Below, piece after piece: positions 36,291 to 44,707 of a stretch of 64,000 nucleotides of DNA. Made by a program: the position numbers and the translations under genes. A model generated the notes under the pieces. It did no database searches. It was given only the letters and a program-made list of their open reading frames with translations, and was not told where the DNA came from. Origin of the DNA: Palsa-504 sp963822765 (GTDB lineage Bacteria; Actinomycetota; Actinomycetes; Streptosporangiales; Streptosporangiaceae); NCBI GenBank assembly GCA_963822765.1, contig CAWGJL010000039.1:70846-134845 (forward strand). Reading direction: 5' to 3'. Position 1 is the first letter of the stretch. Every line of letters starts with the position of its first letter.

Positions 36291-37100
36291 CTAAACGGTG
36301 CAGAGGATTTCCCCGTGGGGGATGAGGAACCAGCCGTCTTCGCTGTCTGCCCAGCGCCGCCAGGCCGTGGCCAGCCGCTCCAGGTCGGCCCGCGTGGCCA
36401 GGCCGTGCTCGACGGCCCGGTCCCCGAACGGCGATTCGGTCAGCCGCTGGGCCCACAGCGAGCCCCACCACGGCCGGTCGTCAGGCCCGGTGTAACACCA
36501 CGCGCTCCCTGACGCGAGAACGTCAGAGAATCCCGCCGCGCGGGCCCAGGACAGCAGGTGCCGCCCGGCGTCCGGCTCGCCGCCCAGCGCGCGGGCCACG
36601 TCCCGGTACAGCGCCTGCCACTCGTCGAGCCCGGGATCGGCCGGAAACCAGAAGAAGCCGCCGTAGTCGCCGTCGCGCGCGGCGACCACGCCGCCCGGCC
36701 GGCACACCCGCCGCATCTCGGCCAGCGCCGCGACCGGGTCGGACAGGTGCTGCAGCACCTGGTGTGCGTGCACCACGTCGAACGAGTCGTCACCGAACGC
36801 CAGCTGGTACACGTCTCCGGTCTCGAACCGCACGTTCGATAGCTCGCGCCGAGCCGCCTCCGCGCCGGCCTCGGCAAGCACGTCGGCCGCAGCGTCGATC
36901 CCGACCACCTCGCCGGATGGCACCCGGGCGGCCAGGTCCGCGGTGATCGTGCCGGGCCCGCACCCCACGTCGAGCACCCGCGCCCCGGGCAGAAGCCGGG
37001 GAAGCAGGTACCCGGCCGAGTTCTCCGCGGTGCGCCACCGGTGCGAGCGCAGCACGCTGTCGTGGTGGCCGTGCAGGTAAGTCTCGGACCGCGGCGGCAT
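36291..37100 (-). CDS. Class I SAM-dependent methyltransferase
   Basis: 269 residues. VLDVGCGPGTITADLAARVP is motif I, VVGIDAAADVL motif post-I, FDVVHAHQVLQHLSDPVAAL motif II, RVCRPGGVVAARDGDYGG motif III: a UbiE/arsenite-type Rossmann methyltransferase. The second half (FWFPADPGLDEWQALYRDV) is as in phospholipid or quinone-type members, but the substrate is unknown. ATG at 37098-37100 with GGGGAGGAG upstream. The preceding NAD kinase frame reads into its first 310 bases. Confidence 0.85.
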   Translation of the reverse strand: MPPRSETYLHGHHDSVLRSHRWRTAENSAGYLLPRLLPGARVLDVGCGPGTITADLAARVPSGEVVGIDAAADVLAEAGAEAARRELSNVRFETGDVYQLAFGDDSFDVVHAHQVLQHLSDPVAALAEMRRVCRPGGVVAARDGDYGGFFWFPADPGLDEWQALYRDVARALGGEPDAGRHLLSWARAAGFSDVLASGSAWCYTGPDDRPWWGSLWAQRLTESPFGDRAVEHGLATRADLERLATAWRRWADSEDGWFLIPHGEILCTV

Positions 37101-37983
37101 GCTCGGCCAGCTCCTCCCCGTCCCCGAACGTGGCGGGGATCTCCGCGGAGTCGGCCAGCCGCAGCTTGCGCTGGGCCCGCTGGTAGAACGTTTTGCGGCC
37201 GAGCCGGACCACGCGGGCGGCGCCGGGCCGCGGCGTCAGCTCGATCCGGTCGCCGGGCCCGACGTCGGCGGACGCGATGCCGTCGGCCTCCACGGCCAGC
37301 CGGCCGCTGCCCGCCAGGATCTCCAGGGCCAGCTGGTCGCCGGTCGAGATGACCAGGCCTCGGTTGTACGCCGAGTGCGGCGCGACCGGCGTGACCACCA
37401 GGCATTCCAGGGCCGGGCTGACGATCGGGCCGCCGGCCGAGAAGCTGTACGCGGTCGATCCGGTCGGGGTCGCGACCACGATCGCGTCGGCCGCGTAGCT
37501 GACGAACGGGTGCCCCGCGGCGCGCACCAAGATCTCGGCCGTCTTGTGCCCGGGGAACCGGACGCACACGACGTCGTTGAACGCGGTGATGGTCCGGTCC
37601 CCGATGACCGCGTCGACGGCCAGCCGGGGTTCGGTGGTGTAGGAGTGGTCGTCGATCGCGGAGAGCGCGTCGGGCAGGTCGGGCACGTCCACCTCGGCCA
37701 GGAACCCCAGCTTGCCCAGGTTCACCCCGAGCACCGGGAACCGCTGCCCGTCGGCCAGCCGCATGGCCCGCAGCATGGTGCCGTCGCCGCCCATGCTGAC
37801 CAGCAGGTCGGCCCGCTCCCGCAGCTCCTCCTCGGACACCGGAGTGGCGCTGCAGGCCAGCCGGGACAGCTCGCTGTCGACGCCGAGAACCTCGATCCCG
37901 CGCTGGTCGGCCCAGTCGAGCACCGAGGCCACCGCCCCGCCGCAGTCCCGTTCCGGATGCAGCATCAACCCCACGACGTGCAT
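36790..37983 (-). CDS. nadK: NAD kinase with run-on C-terminus
   Basis: 397 residues as written. NAD kinase makes NADP from NAD and ATP. SMGGDGTMLRAM is the GGDGT motif; LGVNLGKLGFLAEV, FNDVVCVR, ATPTGSTAYSFSAGGPIVSP (the second conserved region) and the ending FYQRAQRKLRLADSAEIP are complete by residue ~283. Family members stop about here; the remaining ~110 residues are out-of-frame antisense-free read-through of the methyltransferase gene, so the natural stop is missing. ATG start at 37983. Confidence 0.87.
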   Translation of the reverse strand: MHVVGLMLHPERDCGGAVASVLDWADQRGIEVLGVDSELSRLACSATPVSEEELRERADLLVSMGGDGTMLRAMRLADGQRFPVLGVNLGKLGFLAEVDVPDLPDALSAIDDHSYTTEPRLAVDAVIGDRTITAFNDVVCVRFPGHKTAEILVRAAGHPFVSYAADAIVVATPTGSTAYSFSAGGPIVSPALECLVVTPVAPHSAYNRGLVISTGDQLALEILAGSGRLAVEADGIASADVGPGDRIELTPRPGAARVVRLGRKTFYQRAQRKLRLADSAEIPATFGDGEELAEHAAAVRDLPARPPRQRAALAPVAHRGELGRVPASPASARGAGARRGVRARHDHRGPGRPGAIRRGGRDRRCGRRACRGRRGGGSARAIERAVRDRRRVPAGVR

Positions 37984-38006
37984 GCCCTCACGTTACAGCT
38001 CATCGT

Positions 38007-38714
38007 CTAGGACGAGAGCAACTCCAGGATCCGGCGCCACGCGTCGTCCCGGGCCGCCTGGCTGAACGGCGGGGTGCCCGGCCAGAAGAACGCGTGCTGC
38101 ACGCCGGGGTAGCTGACCACCTCACCGGCCCCCGACAGCGCCGCGCGGATCTGCGACCGCTGCCCGGCGGAGATCAGCATGTCGTCCTCGCCCACCAGGT
38201 ACAGCACCCGGCCGGTGATCCCCGGGCTCAGCTCCAGCGTGGGCCCGGGCTGGCTCAGCGGGATGTCGGTAACCGTCAGCCACCCGCCGTACAGCACCGC
38301 GGCCCGGGCCACCGGCAGCCGGCACGCGGCCAGGTAGGCCAGGTGCCCGCCCGCGCTGAACCCCACCACCGCCACCCGCTCGATCCCCGGCTGCGAACGC
38401 AGCCAGCCGAGCCCCGCCGCCACGTCGGCCAGCGCCTGCTCGCGCCCCAGCCGGTGCAGGTAGCCGAAGCCTTCGTCCCGCCCGGCGTCGTCGCGTTCCA
38501 GCCACCGCCCCGGCGGGGCGTCCCGGTGGTAGAACTCCGGCGCGATGGCCAGGTACCCGGCCCCGGCCAGGTCGTCGGCCACGCCGCGGATGTCCGGGTT
38601 CACCCCGAACAGCTCGTGCGCCACGATCACCCCGGTCGGCGCCGCGTCCGCGGCCGGCCGCGCCACGTACGCGGGCAACGCGGTCCCGTCAGAAACAGGA
38701 ATCAAAGTATCCAT
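38007..38714 (-). CDS. Dienelactone hydrolase family protein
   Basis: About 235 residues. Alpha/beta hydrolase: VIVAHELFGVNPDIRGVADD is the family N-terminal motif with the Glu, VGFSAGGHLAYLA the nucleophile elbow, LVGEDDMLI the Asp, GVQHAFFWPG the His. True dienelactone hydrolases have Cys in the elbow (GFCxGG); here it is Ser. ATG 38714 is preferred over GTG 38726. Divergent from the XRE regulator. Confidence 0.87.
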   Translation of the reverse strand: MDTLIPVSDGTALPAYVARPAADAAPTGVIVAHELFGVNPDIRGVADDLAGAGYLAIAPEFYHRDAPPGRWLERDDAGRDEGFGYLHRLGREQALADVAAGLGWLRSQPGIERVAVVGFSAGGHLAYLAACRLPVARAAVLYGGWLTVTDIPLSQPGPTLELSPGITGRVLYLVGEDDMLISAGQRSQIRAALSGAGEVVSYPGVQHAFFWPGTPPFSQAARDDAWRRILELLSS

Positions 38715-38774
38715 GGCCACCATCACATAACCCGCGCACAGTGGTAACCAGAGCGAGCCTTTACTGGTACTGGC

Positions 38775-39596
38775 ATGAGTACCCTAAGAACCATGGCAGG
38801 AGATCCCGTAGCCCTGGGCCAGCTGCTCAGGTCCCGGCGCGAGCGCCTGGCGCCCGGCGACGTGGGCCTGCCCGCGGGCCAGCGCCGGCGCGCGGCCGGC
38901 CTGCGCCGCGAGGAGGTCGCGCTGCTGGCCAGCCTGTCCACCACCTATTACACGTTCCTCGAGCAGGGCCGCCCGGTCCGGCCCTCGGCGCAGGTCCTGG
39001 ACGCGCTGGCCGCCGCGCTGCGCATGTCCGCCGCCGAGCGCCGCTACCTCCACGTCCTTGCCGGGGCAGACCACGACAACGACCACCACGGCGCCCCGCC
39101 CGAACGCCTCGACCCCGCGGTGGCCAACCTGGTCCAGCGCCTCGAGCCCTACCCCACCCTGGTCAAGGGCCGCCGCTGGGACGTCCTGGCCGCCAACCCG
39201 GCCGCCCGCGAGCTGTTCGCCGACTGGGACACCCCCAGAACAACAGAGCGCAACCTGGTGCGCTGGATGTTCACCACCGACCAGGCCCGCGAGATCTACC
39301 TGGAGTGGGAGCCCGAGGCGCGGGCCATGCTCGGCCGGTTCCGGCTGGCCGCCGCCCGCTACCCGGACGACCCCGACGTCCGCGCCCTGATCGCCGAGCT
39401 CCAGCGTGACAGCGAGCAGGTCCGCGACTGGTGGCCCCGGCACGACGTCGCCGCCATGGGCAGCGGCTCCAAGAAGCTCCGCCACCCCCGTTCCGGCCCC
39501 GCCGAGTACTCCCACGTCGTCCTCCAGCTCGCCGACCAGCCGGACCAGACCCTGGTCACCTACACCCCGGCCACCGGCAACCGGAGGACGCAGTGA
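38775..39596 (+). CDS. XRE regulator with MmyB-like ligand domain
   Basis: 273 residues. N-terminal HTH (LGQLLRSRRERLAPGDVGLP, RRAAGLRREEVALLASLS, TYYTFLEQGR) followed from about residue 105 by a PAS-like MmyB domain (LVQRLEPYPTLVKGRRWDVL, ANPAARELF), thought to bind fatty-acid-like ligands. Its stop overlaps the GTG of the luciferase-like gene (GTGA), making a two-gene operon that it may regulate. Confidence 0.9.
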   Translation: MSTLRTMAGDPVALGQLLRSRRERLAPGDVGLPAGQRRRAAGLRREEVALLASLSTTYYTFLEQGRPVRPSAQVLDALAAALRMSAAERRYLHVLAGADHDNDHHGAPPERLDPAVANLVQRLEPYPTLVKGRRWDVLAANPAARELFADWDTPRTTERNLVRWMFTTDQAREIYLEWEPEARAMLGRFRLAAARYPDDPDVRALIAELQRDSEQVRDWWPRHDVAAMGSGSKKLRHPRSGPAEYSHVVLQLADQPDQTLVTYTPATGNRRTQ

Positions 39597-40444
39597 AGTT
39601 CGGGGTCAGCTACAACACCGGCGCCTACGGGGTCGTCGACCCCGACGCGATGATCGCGGTGGCCCGGCACGCCGAGGCCTGCGGCTTCGAGTCGTTCTAC
39701 GTGCCCGAGCACGTCGCGCTGTACCCGGGCGCGAGCTTCGGCGCCGTGGCCTTCCCGGCCGACCTGCCGGTCGCCGACCCGCTGGAGTGCCTGAGCTTCG
39801 TGGCCGCCGTGACCGAGCGGATCCTGCTCGGCACCGGGGTGCTGCTGCTGCCCTACCACCAGCCGGTGGTGCTGGCCAAGCGGCTGGCCACCATCGACCT
39901 GCTGTCCAAGGGCCGGATGCGCCTGCTGAGCATCGGGGTGGGCAGCCTGCCCGGCGAGGCCGCGGCCGTCGGCGTCGACTATGCCACCCGCGGTCGCCGC
40001 GCCGACGAGGCGATCGACGCGCTGCGCCTGCTGTGGGCGGGCGACGAGCACGGCGTGAGTTTCGACGGCGAGTTCTTCTCCTTCGCCAGCGCGTGCAGCT
40101 TCCCCAAGCCGAGCCGGCCGCTGCCGATCCACATCGGCGGATCGAGCCGGGCCGCGGCCCGGCGGGCCGGGCTGCGCGGCGACGGGTACTTCCCCGGCGG
40201 CCGGCTCACCGAGGCCGAGCGGGCCAGCCAGATCGAGCTCATGCGGGCCACCGCCCGGGACGCGGGCCGCGATCCCGGCGCGCTGGAGGTCACCCGCTGG
40301 GGTTCGGTCGACATGACCGCCGACGACGTCGCGCACAAGGCCGGCCGCGGGGTGGACCGCCTGGTCATCGCGCCCGCCTCGGCCGACCTGTCCGAGCAGC
40401 GCGACCAGCTCACCGCGTTCGCCGAACGCCTCACGCTGCGCTAA
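39593..40444 (+). CDS. LLM-class F420/FMN-dependent oxidoreductase
   Basis: 283 residues. A luciferase-like TIM barrel: FGVSYNTGAYGVVDPDAMIA, FESFYVPEHVALYPG, ILLGTGVLLLPYHQPVVLAK, LLSIGVGSLPGEA, PLPIHIGGSSRAAARRAG. The bulge and cofactor residues fit F420-dependent members common in actinomycetes. GTG start inside the XRE stop, with CCGGAGG five bases upstream. Its own stop overlaps the end of the convergent CarH-like gene by four bases. Confidence 0.88.
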   Translation: MKFGVSYNTGAYGVVDPDAMIAVARHAEACGFESFYVPEHVALYPGASFGAVAFPADLPVADPLECLSFVAAVTERILLGTGVLLLPYHQPVVLAKRLATIDLLSKGRMRLLSIGVGSLPGEAAAVGVDYATRGRRADEAIDALRLLWAGDEHGVSFDGEFFSFASACSFPKPSRPLPIHIGGSSRAAARRAGLRGDGYFPGGRLTEAERASQIELMRATARDAGRDPGALEVTRWGSVDMTADDVAHKAGRGVDRLVIAPASADLSEQRDQLTAFAERLTLR

Positions 40445-41193
40445 CCGCGGGCCATCTTCCGCAGCTGGCGCAGGCTGTCGCCGGGCAGGCCGGCCAGCAC
40501 TCGCAGCCGCGGCGCGGAGAACCCGATCTCCCGGGCCGCCCGCCGCGCGGTCCGGGCCGTCTGGACGGTCGCCGAGGACAGCACGACCAGGTTCGCGCCG
40601 GTGTCCAGGGCCAGCCCGATCACCTCGGCGACCGGCAGGTCCGCGGCCAGGTGGTGGACCAGCCAGCGGTCCTCGCGCAGGCACGCCGCCGCCATCAGCG
40701 CGGGCAGCCCGTGCCGCTCCCCGGGCGGTGTGGCCACCACCGCGATCCCGCGCGGGCGGCCCGGCGGCTGGTGCAGGCCGGGGGCCACGAGCCGCTCGCA
40801 GATGGCGCTGGCCCGGTGCTCGGCCGCGATGCTGAGCTCGCCTGCCGCCCACTGCTCGCCCACCCGGCGCAGCGCGGGGGTGATGACCCGCTCGCACAGG
40901 TCGATCAGCGGCACGCCGAGCGCCAGCCGGTCGAAATCGTGCCGGGCCAGCGTCTCGTCGCCGGCCACGATCGCGTCGTACAGCCGCCCGGCCTGGGCCG
41001 GCCAGTCGCGGACCCGTACCTCGGGCCGGGGCGCGGTCCCCGAAGCCCGGCGCTCGGCCAGCGCGCTGACGTCGGCGTCGCTCACCTCGTAGCCGCGGCC
41101 GGTCTTGCGCGCCGGGAGCGTCCCCTGCCGGACCCAGGCGTAGGCGGTCTGGTAGTGCACGCCGAGCGCCTCCGCGGCCTCGCGTAGCTGCAT
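40441..41193 (-). CDS. CarH/LitR-like B12-binding transcriptional regulator
   Basis: 250 residues. N-terminal MerR/excisionase-type HTH (LREAAEALGVHYQTAYAWV, RQGTLPARKTGRGYEVSD). The middle is a four-helix bundle carrying WAAGELSIAAEH, an exact W-x9-EH signature that in CarH caps the adenosyl group of coenzyme B12. The C-terminal Rossmann-like B12 domain has PPGERHGLPALM (H is the lower cobalt ligand; the usual Gly after it is Pro) and LVVLSSATV. CarH proteins repress DNA in the dark and release it when light breaks adenosylcobalamin. It is divergent from the lipid operon at 41300, its likely target. Confidence 0.85.
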   Translation of the reverse strand: MQLREAAEALGVHYQTAYAWVRQGTLPARKTGRGYEVSDADVSALAERRASGTAPRPEVRVRDWPAQAGRLYDAIVAGDETLARHDFDRLALGVPLIDLCERVITPALRRVGEQWAAGELSIAAEHRASAICERLVAPGLHQPPGRPRGIAVVATPPGERHGLPALMAAACLREDRWLVHHLAADLPVAEVIGLALDTGANLVVLSSATVQTARTARRAAREIGFSAPRLRVLAGLPGDSLRQLRKMARG

Positions 41194-41221
41194 CCCGCCT
41201 CCAGCCCAACCACGAACGAGT

Positions 41222-41252
41222 TTGAGCTCGCATTTTTAGTGTAGTTTAGTAT
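41222..41252 (+). promoter_or_regulatory. Probable promoter/operator of the B12-light lipid operon
   Basis: TTGAGC, 19-base spacer, TAGTAT. Three TAGT tetramers at five-base spacing (41237, 41242, 41247) cover the -10 region in an AT-rich patch that stands out from the surrounding DNA. It is the only divergent space for the CarH-like gene and the operon, so it is the natural operator. Confidence 0.45.
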
Positions 41253-41299
41253 TGGTTTTATCATGGGCGGGTAACCGACACGCCGGAAGGGCTGATCTC

Positions 41300-42679
41300 A
41301 TGGGACTGAAATACTCCAGTGTCGTCGACGCTCCGCTGGATGAGGTGTTCGCCTGGCATGCCAGGCCCGGGGCCATCACCAGGCTGATGCCGCCCTGGTC
41401 GCCGGTCCGGGTGGAGCAGGAAGCAGGCTCGGTCCGGGACGGGCAGGCCGTGCTGCGGCTGCCCGGCGGGCTGCGCTGGGTGGCCGTCCACCAGCCCGTC
41501 GAGTACGACCCGCCGCACGAGTTCGCCGACGCGCTGACCTCCCTGCCGGTGCCGTGGCGGCACACCCACCAGTTTGCCGCGGCCGGCCAGCACGGCACCC
41601 GCGTCACCAACGTGGTCGACACGCCGCTCCCGGCCCGGGCGCTGCGGCCCATGTTCGCCTACCGGCACCGGCAGCTCGCCGACGACCTGGCCGCCCAGGC
41701 GCGCGCCCGGGAGCTGTCCCCGGAACCGCTGACCATCGCGGTCACCGGGTCCGGCGGGCTGATCGGCACCGCGCTGACCGCGCTGCTGAGCACCGGCGGG
41801 CACCACGTCATCCGGCTCGTCCGCCGGCCGCCCCGGCACGCGGGGGAGCGCTACTGGCGTCCGGAAGATCCCGGATCCGACCTGCTGACCGGTGTGGACG
41901 CGCTGATCCACCTGGCCGGGGCGTCGATCGGCGGGCGGTTCACCGCCGAGCGCAAGCAGGAGATCCGCGACAGCCGCATCACCCCCACCCGCCGCCTGGC
42001 CGAGCTCGCGGCCGCTGCCCAAACCACAGCCGCGCCCGGCCTGCGCGCGTTCGTCACCGCGTCGGCCATCGGGATCTACGGACCGGACCGCGGCGACGAG
42101 ATGCTGACCGAAACCACCACCCGCGGCGACGGGTTCCTGGCTGACGTGGTGGCCGGCTGGGAGGACGCCACCGGCCCGGCCGCCGGGGCGGGCCTGCGCA
42201 CCGTGCAGGTCCGTACCGGCGTGGTGCAGACCCCGCGGGGTGGCATGCTGCACCTGCTGTACCCGCTGTTCGCGGCCGGCCTGGGCGGGCGGCTGGGCAG
42301 CGGCAAGCAGTGGCTGGCCTGGATCGGCCTGGACGACCTGCTCGACATCTACCTGCGGGCGGTGCTCGACCCGGCGCTGTCCGGCCCGGTCAACGCGGTC
42401 GCCCCGGCCCCGGTCCGCAACTTCGATTACACCGCGGTGCTGGCCGGCGTGCTGCACCGGCCCGCGCTGGTCCCGGTGCCCCCGTTCGGCCCCCGCCTGC
42501 TGCTGGGCGCCGAGGGCGCCCGCGAGATCGCCGAGGCCAGTCAGTACGTCTGCCCGCAGCGGCTGATCAACGCCGGTCACCACTTCCGCTACCCCGAGCT
42601 GGAGGGAGCCCTGCGCCACGCGCTCGGCCGCGAGCCAGCGGTCCGGCCGGCAATCCGGATCCCGGCCGGCCCCGAATAA
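41300..42679 (+). CDS. SRPBCC domain fused to TIGR01777-type NAD-dependent epimerase
   Basis: 459 residues. Residues 1-145 are a START/polyketide-cyclase-like lipid-binding domain (YSSVVDAPLDEVFAWHARPG). From about 150 an extended SDR of the TIGR01777/DUF1731 family follows: IAVTGSGGLIGTALTALLST, DALIHLAGASIGGRFTAERK, TASAIGIYG with catalytic Tyr, and the DUF1731 end (PPFGPRLLLGAEGAREIAE). First gene of the six-gene operon. ATG 41300 preferred, with GGAAGG upstream. Function unproven; it often accompanies cfa-type genes. Confidence 0.87.
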   Translation: MGLKYSSVVDAPLDEVFAWHARPGAITRLMPPWSPVRVEQEAGSVRDGQAVLRLPGGLRWVAVHQPVEYDPPHEFADALTSLPVPWRHTHQFAAAGQHGTRVTNVVDTPLPARALRPMFAYRHRQLADDLAAQARARELSPEPLTIAVTGSGGLIGTALTALLSTGGHHVIRLVRRPPRHAGERYWRPEDPGSDLLTGVDALIHLAGASIGGRFTAERKQEIRDSRITPTRRLAELAAAAQTTAAPGLRAFVTASAIGIYGPDRGDEMLTETTTRGDGFLADVVAGWEDATGPAAGAGLRTVQVRTGVVQTPRGGMLHLLYPLFAAGLGGRLGSGKQWLAWIGLDDLLDIYLRAVLDPALSGPVNAVAPAPVRNFDYTAVLAGVLHRPALVPVPPFGPRLLLGAEGAREIAEASQYVCPQRLINAGHHFRYPELEGALRHALGREPAVRPAIRIPAGPE

Positions 42680-42704
42680 GGGCATCTGAGGAGGGAGGAC
42701 GCTT

Positions 42705-43949
42705 GTGACCGGGCGCAGGATCGCCGTTATCGGCGGGGGGATCAGCGGGCTGACCGCGGGCTACGTCCTGTCCCGGACCGATCACGTCACGCTGTTCGAG
42801 GCCGACCCGCGGCTGGGCGGTCATGCCGACACCCACCTGGTCGGGCCGGTCCCGGTCGACACCGGCTTCATCGTCTACAACGAGCACACCTACCCGCTGC
42901 TGACCAGGCTGTTCGCCGAGCTGGGGGTGAGTACCCGGGCCGCCGAGATGAGCATGTCGGTCCGCTGCGCCGGCTGCGGCCTGTCCTACGCGGGCAAGCG
43001 GGGCCCGGGCGGCCTGGCCGCGGGCCTGCGCCGGGGCGGCGGCCGGTTCCTGCGGCTGCTGGCCGACGTCCCGCGCTTCCACCGCGCCGCCCGCGCGCTC
43101 CTGACCGACCAGGCGGACGGCCCCGGCGACCCCACCTTCGGCGAGTTCCTTGACCACGGCGGGTATTCCGGCTACTTCCAGGCCCACTTCGCGCTGCCGC
43201 TGGTCGCGGCGGTGTGGTCGTGCCCGGCCGGCACCGCGCAGGAGTACCCGGCCCGCTACCTGTTCGCCTTCCTGGCCAACCACGGGATGCTGTCGATCTC
43301 GGGCTCGCCGCCCTGGCGGACGGTGGCCGGCGGCTCCCGGTGCTACGTCGAGCGGGCCGCGGCCCGGCTGGCCCGCGTCCGGCCCGGCGTCCCGGTCCGC
43401 GCCGTGCGCCGTTACCCGGACGGCGCCGAGGTGAGCGACGCCTCGGGCCGGACGCACCAGTTCGACGCGGTGGTCATCGCGACCCACCCGGACCAGGCCC
43501 TCGCGCTGCTCGCCCCGGCCACCGCGGCCGAACGCGAGGTCCTCGGTGCCTTCCGCTACACCCCGAACCCGGCCCTGCTGCACACCGACGCCCGGCTGCT
43601 CCCGGATCGCGCCGGGGTCCGGGCCGCCTGGAACTACGAGCTCGGCCACTGCCGGGACGGCGCGGCGCGGATCAGCTACGACATGAACCGGCTGCAAGGC
43701 CTGCCCGCCGGCCGGGACCACATCGTGACCCTGAACGGCCAGGGTGTCGTCGACCCGGACCAGGTCATCAGCCAGATGGACTACGCGCATCCCGCCTACA
43801 CGCCGGAGTCGGTCGCCGCCCAGCGCCGCCTGCCTGGCCTGAACACGCCGGTCACCGCGTTCGCCGGTGCTTACCACGGCTGGGGCTTCCACGAGGACGG
43901 CTGCCGGTCCGGGGCCCAGGCGGCCCGCGCGCTCGGAGGGACCTGGTGA
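42705..43949 (+). CDS. COG2907 FAD-dependent oxidoreductase
   Basis: 414 residues. IAVIGGGISGLTAGYVLS is the FAD-binding loop, followed by LFEADPRLGGHADTH and VPVDTGFIVYNEHTYPLLTR, the signature of COG2907 predicted NAD/FAD proteins; an FAD C-terminal motif AFAGAYHGWGFHEDG ends it. Homologues beside DUF1365 and cfa genes act in fatty-acid modification. GTG start after GGAGGGAGGAC; its stop overlaps the DUF1365 start. Confidence 0.88.
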   Translation: MTGRRIAVIGGGISGLTAGYVLSRTDHVTLFEADPRLGGHADTHLVGPVPVDTGFIVYNEHTYPLLTRLFAELGVSTRAAEMSMSVRCAGCGLSYAGKRGPGGLAAGLRRGGGRFLRLLADVPRFHRAARALLTDQADGPGDPTFGEFLDHGGYSGYFQAHFALPLVAAVWSCPAGTAQEYPARYLFAFLANHGMLSISGSPPWRTVAGGSRCYVERAAARLARVRPGVPVRAVRRYPDGAEVSDASGRTHQFDAVVIATHPDQALALLAPATAAEREVLGAFRYTPNPALLHTDARLLPDRAGVRAAWNYELGHCRDGAARISYDMNRLQGLPAGRDHIVTLNGQGVVDPDQVISQMDYAHPAYTPESVAAQRRLPGLNTPVTAFAGAYHGWGFHEDGCRSGAQAARALGGTW

Positions 43950-44707
43950 CCGTCGGCCCGCGCGTGCTGGCCCCGGACGCCGCGCTGTATGAGTGCCGGA
44001 TCACCCACACCCGGCTGGCGCCGCTGCGGCACGCGTTCACCTACCGCACCTACCAGTGGCTGGTCGACCTGGACCACCTGCCCCGGCTGCGCCCGGGGCT
44101 GCGGCTGCTGGCCGGCTTTCACGGCCGCGACCACCTGGGCGACCCGGAGCTTCCGATCAGGGACAACCTCGACCGGTTCCTGGTCGGCCAGGACATCGAC
44201 CTGGCCGGCGGCCGGGTGCTGATGCTCGCCCACGCCCGCGTGCTCGGGTACGTGTTCAACCCGCTGACCGTCTACTGGTGCCACCGGGCCGACGGCCCGC
44301 TGGCCTGCGTGGTGGCCGAGGTGCACAACACCTACCGGCAGCGGCACGCCTACCTGCTGCGCACCGACGACCGCGGGCGGGCCCAGACCGCCAAGCAGTT
44401 CTACGTCTCGCCCTTCTACCCGGTCGACGGCGGCTACCGGATGTCCCTGCCCGAGCCCGGCCCGCCCGGCTCCCCGCTCGCGCTGAGCATCACCCTGACC
44501 CGCCCCGGCGGCGCGTCGTTCGTGGCCACCGTGCACGGCCAGGGCCGCCCTGCTACCGCCCGGGCCCTGCTCGGCGCCGCCGCCCGGCATCCGTGGTCCA
44601 CGGCCGCCGTCGCGGCCCGGATCCGCTGGCAGGGAATCCGGCTCTACCTGCGCGGGCTGCCCGTCGCACCGCGGCCACCCCATCAACCCCAGGAGGGAGT
44701 TCAGTGA
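43946..44707 (+). CDS. DUF1365 protein
   Basis: 253 residues. ALYECRITHTRLAPLRHAFT, YRTYQWLVDLDHLPRL, GRVLMLAHARVLGYVFNPLT and VYWCHRADG are the invariant blocks of DUF1365 (COG3496), followed by EVHNTYRQRHAYLL and KQFYVSPFYPVDGGY. In Rhodobacter a member of this family is linked to furan fatty acid synthesis together with COG2907 and a Cfa-type methylase (my recollection). GTG start with GGAGGG; GTGA overlaps at both ends. Confidence 0.9.
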   Translation: MTVGPRVLAPDAALYECRITHTRLAPLRHAFTYRTYQWLVDLDHLPRLRPGLRLLAGFHGRDHLGDPELPIRDNLDRFLVGQDIDLAGGRVLMLAHARVLGYVFNPLTVYWCHRADGPLACVVAEVHNTYRQRHAYLLRTDDRGRAQTAKQFYVSPFYPVDGGYRMSLPEPGPPGSPLALSITLTRPGGASFVATVHGQGRPATARALLGAAARHPWSTAAVAARIRWQGIRLYLRGLPVAPRPPHQPQEGVQ

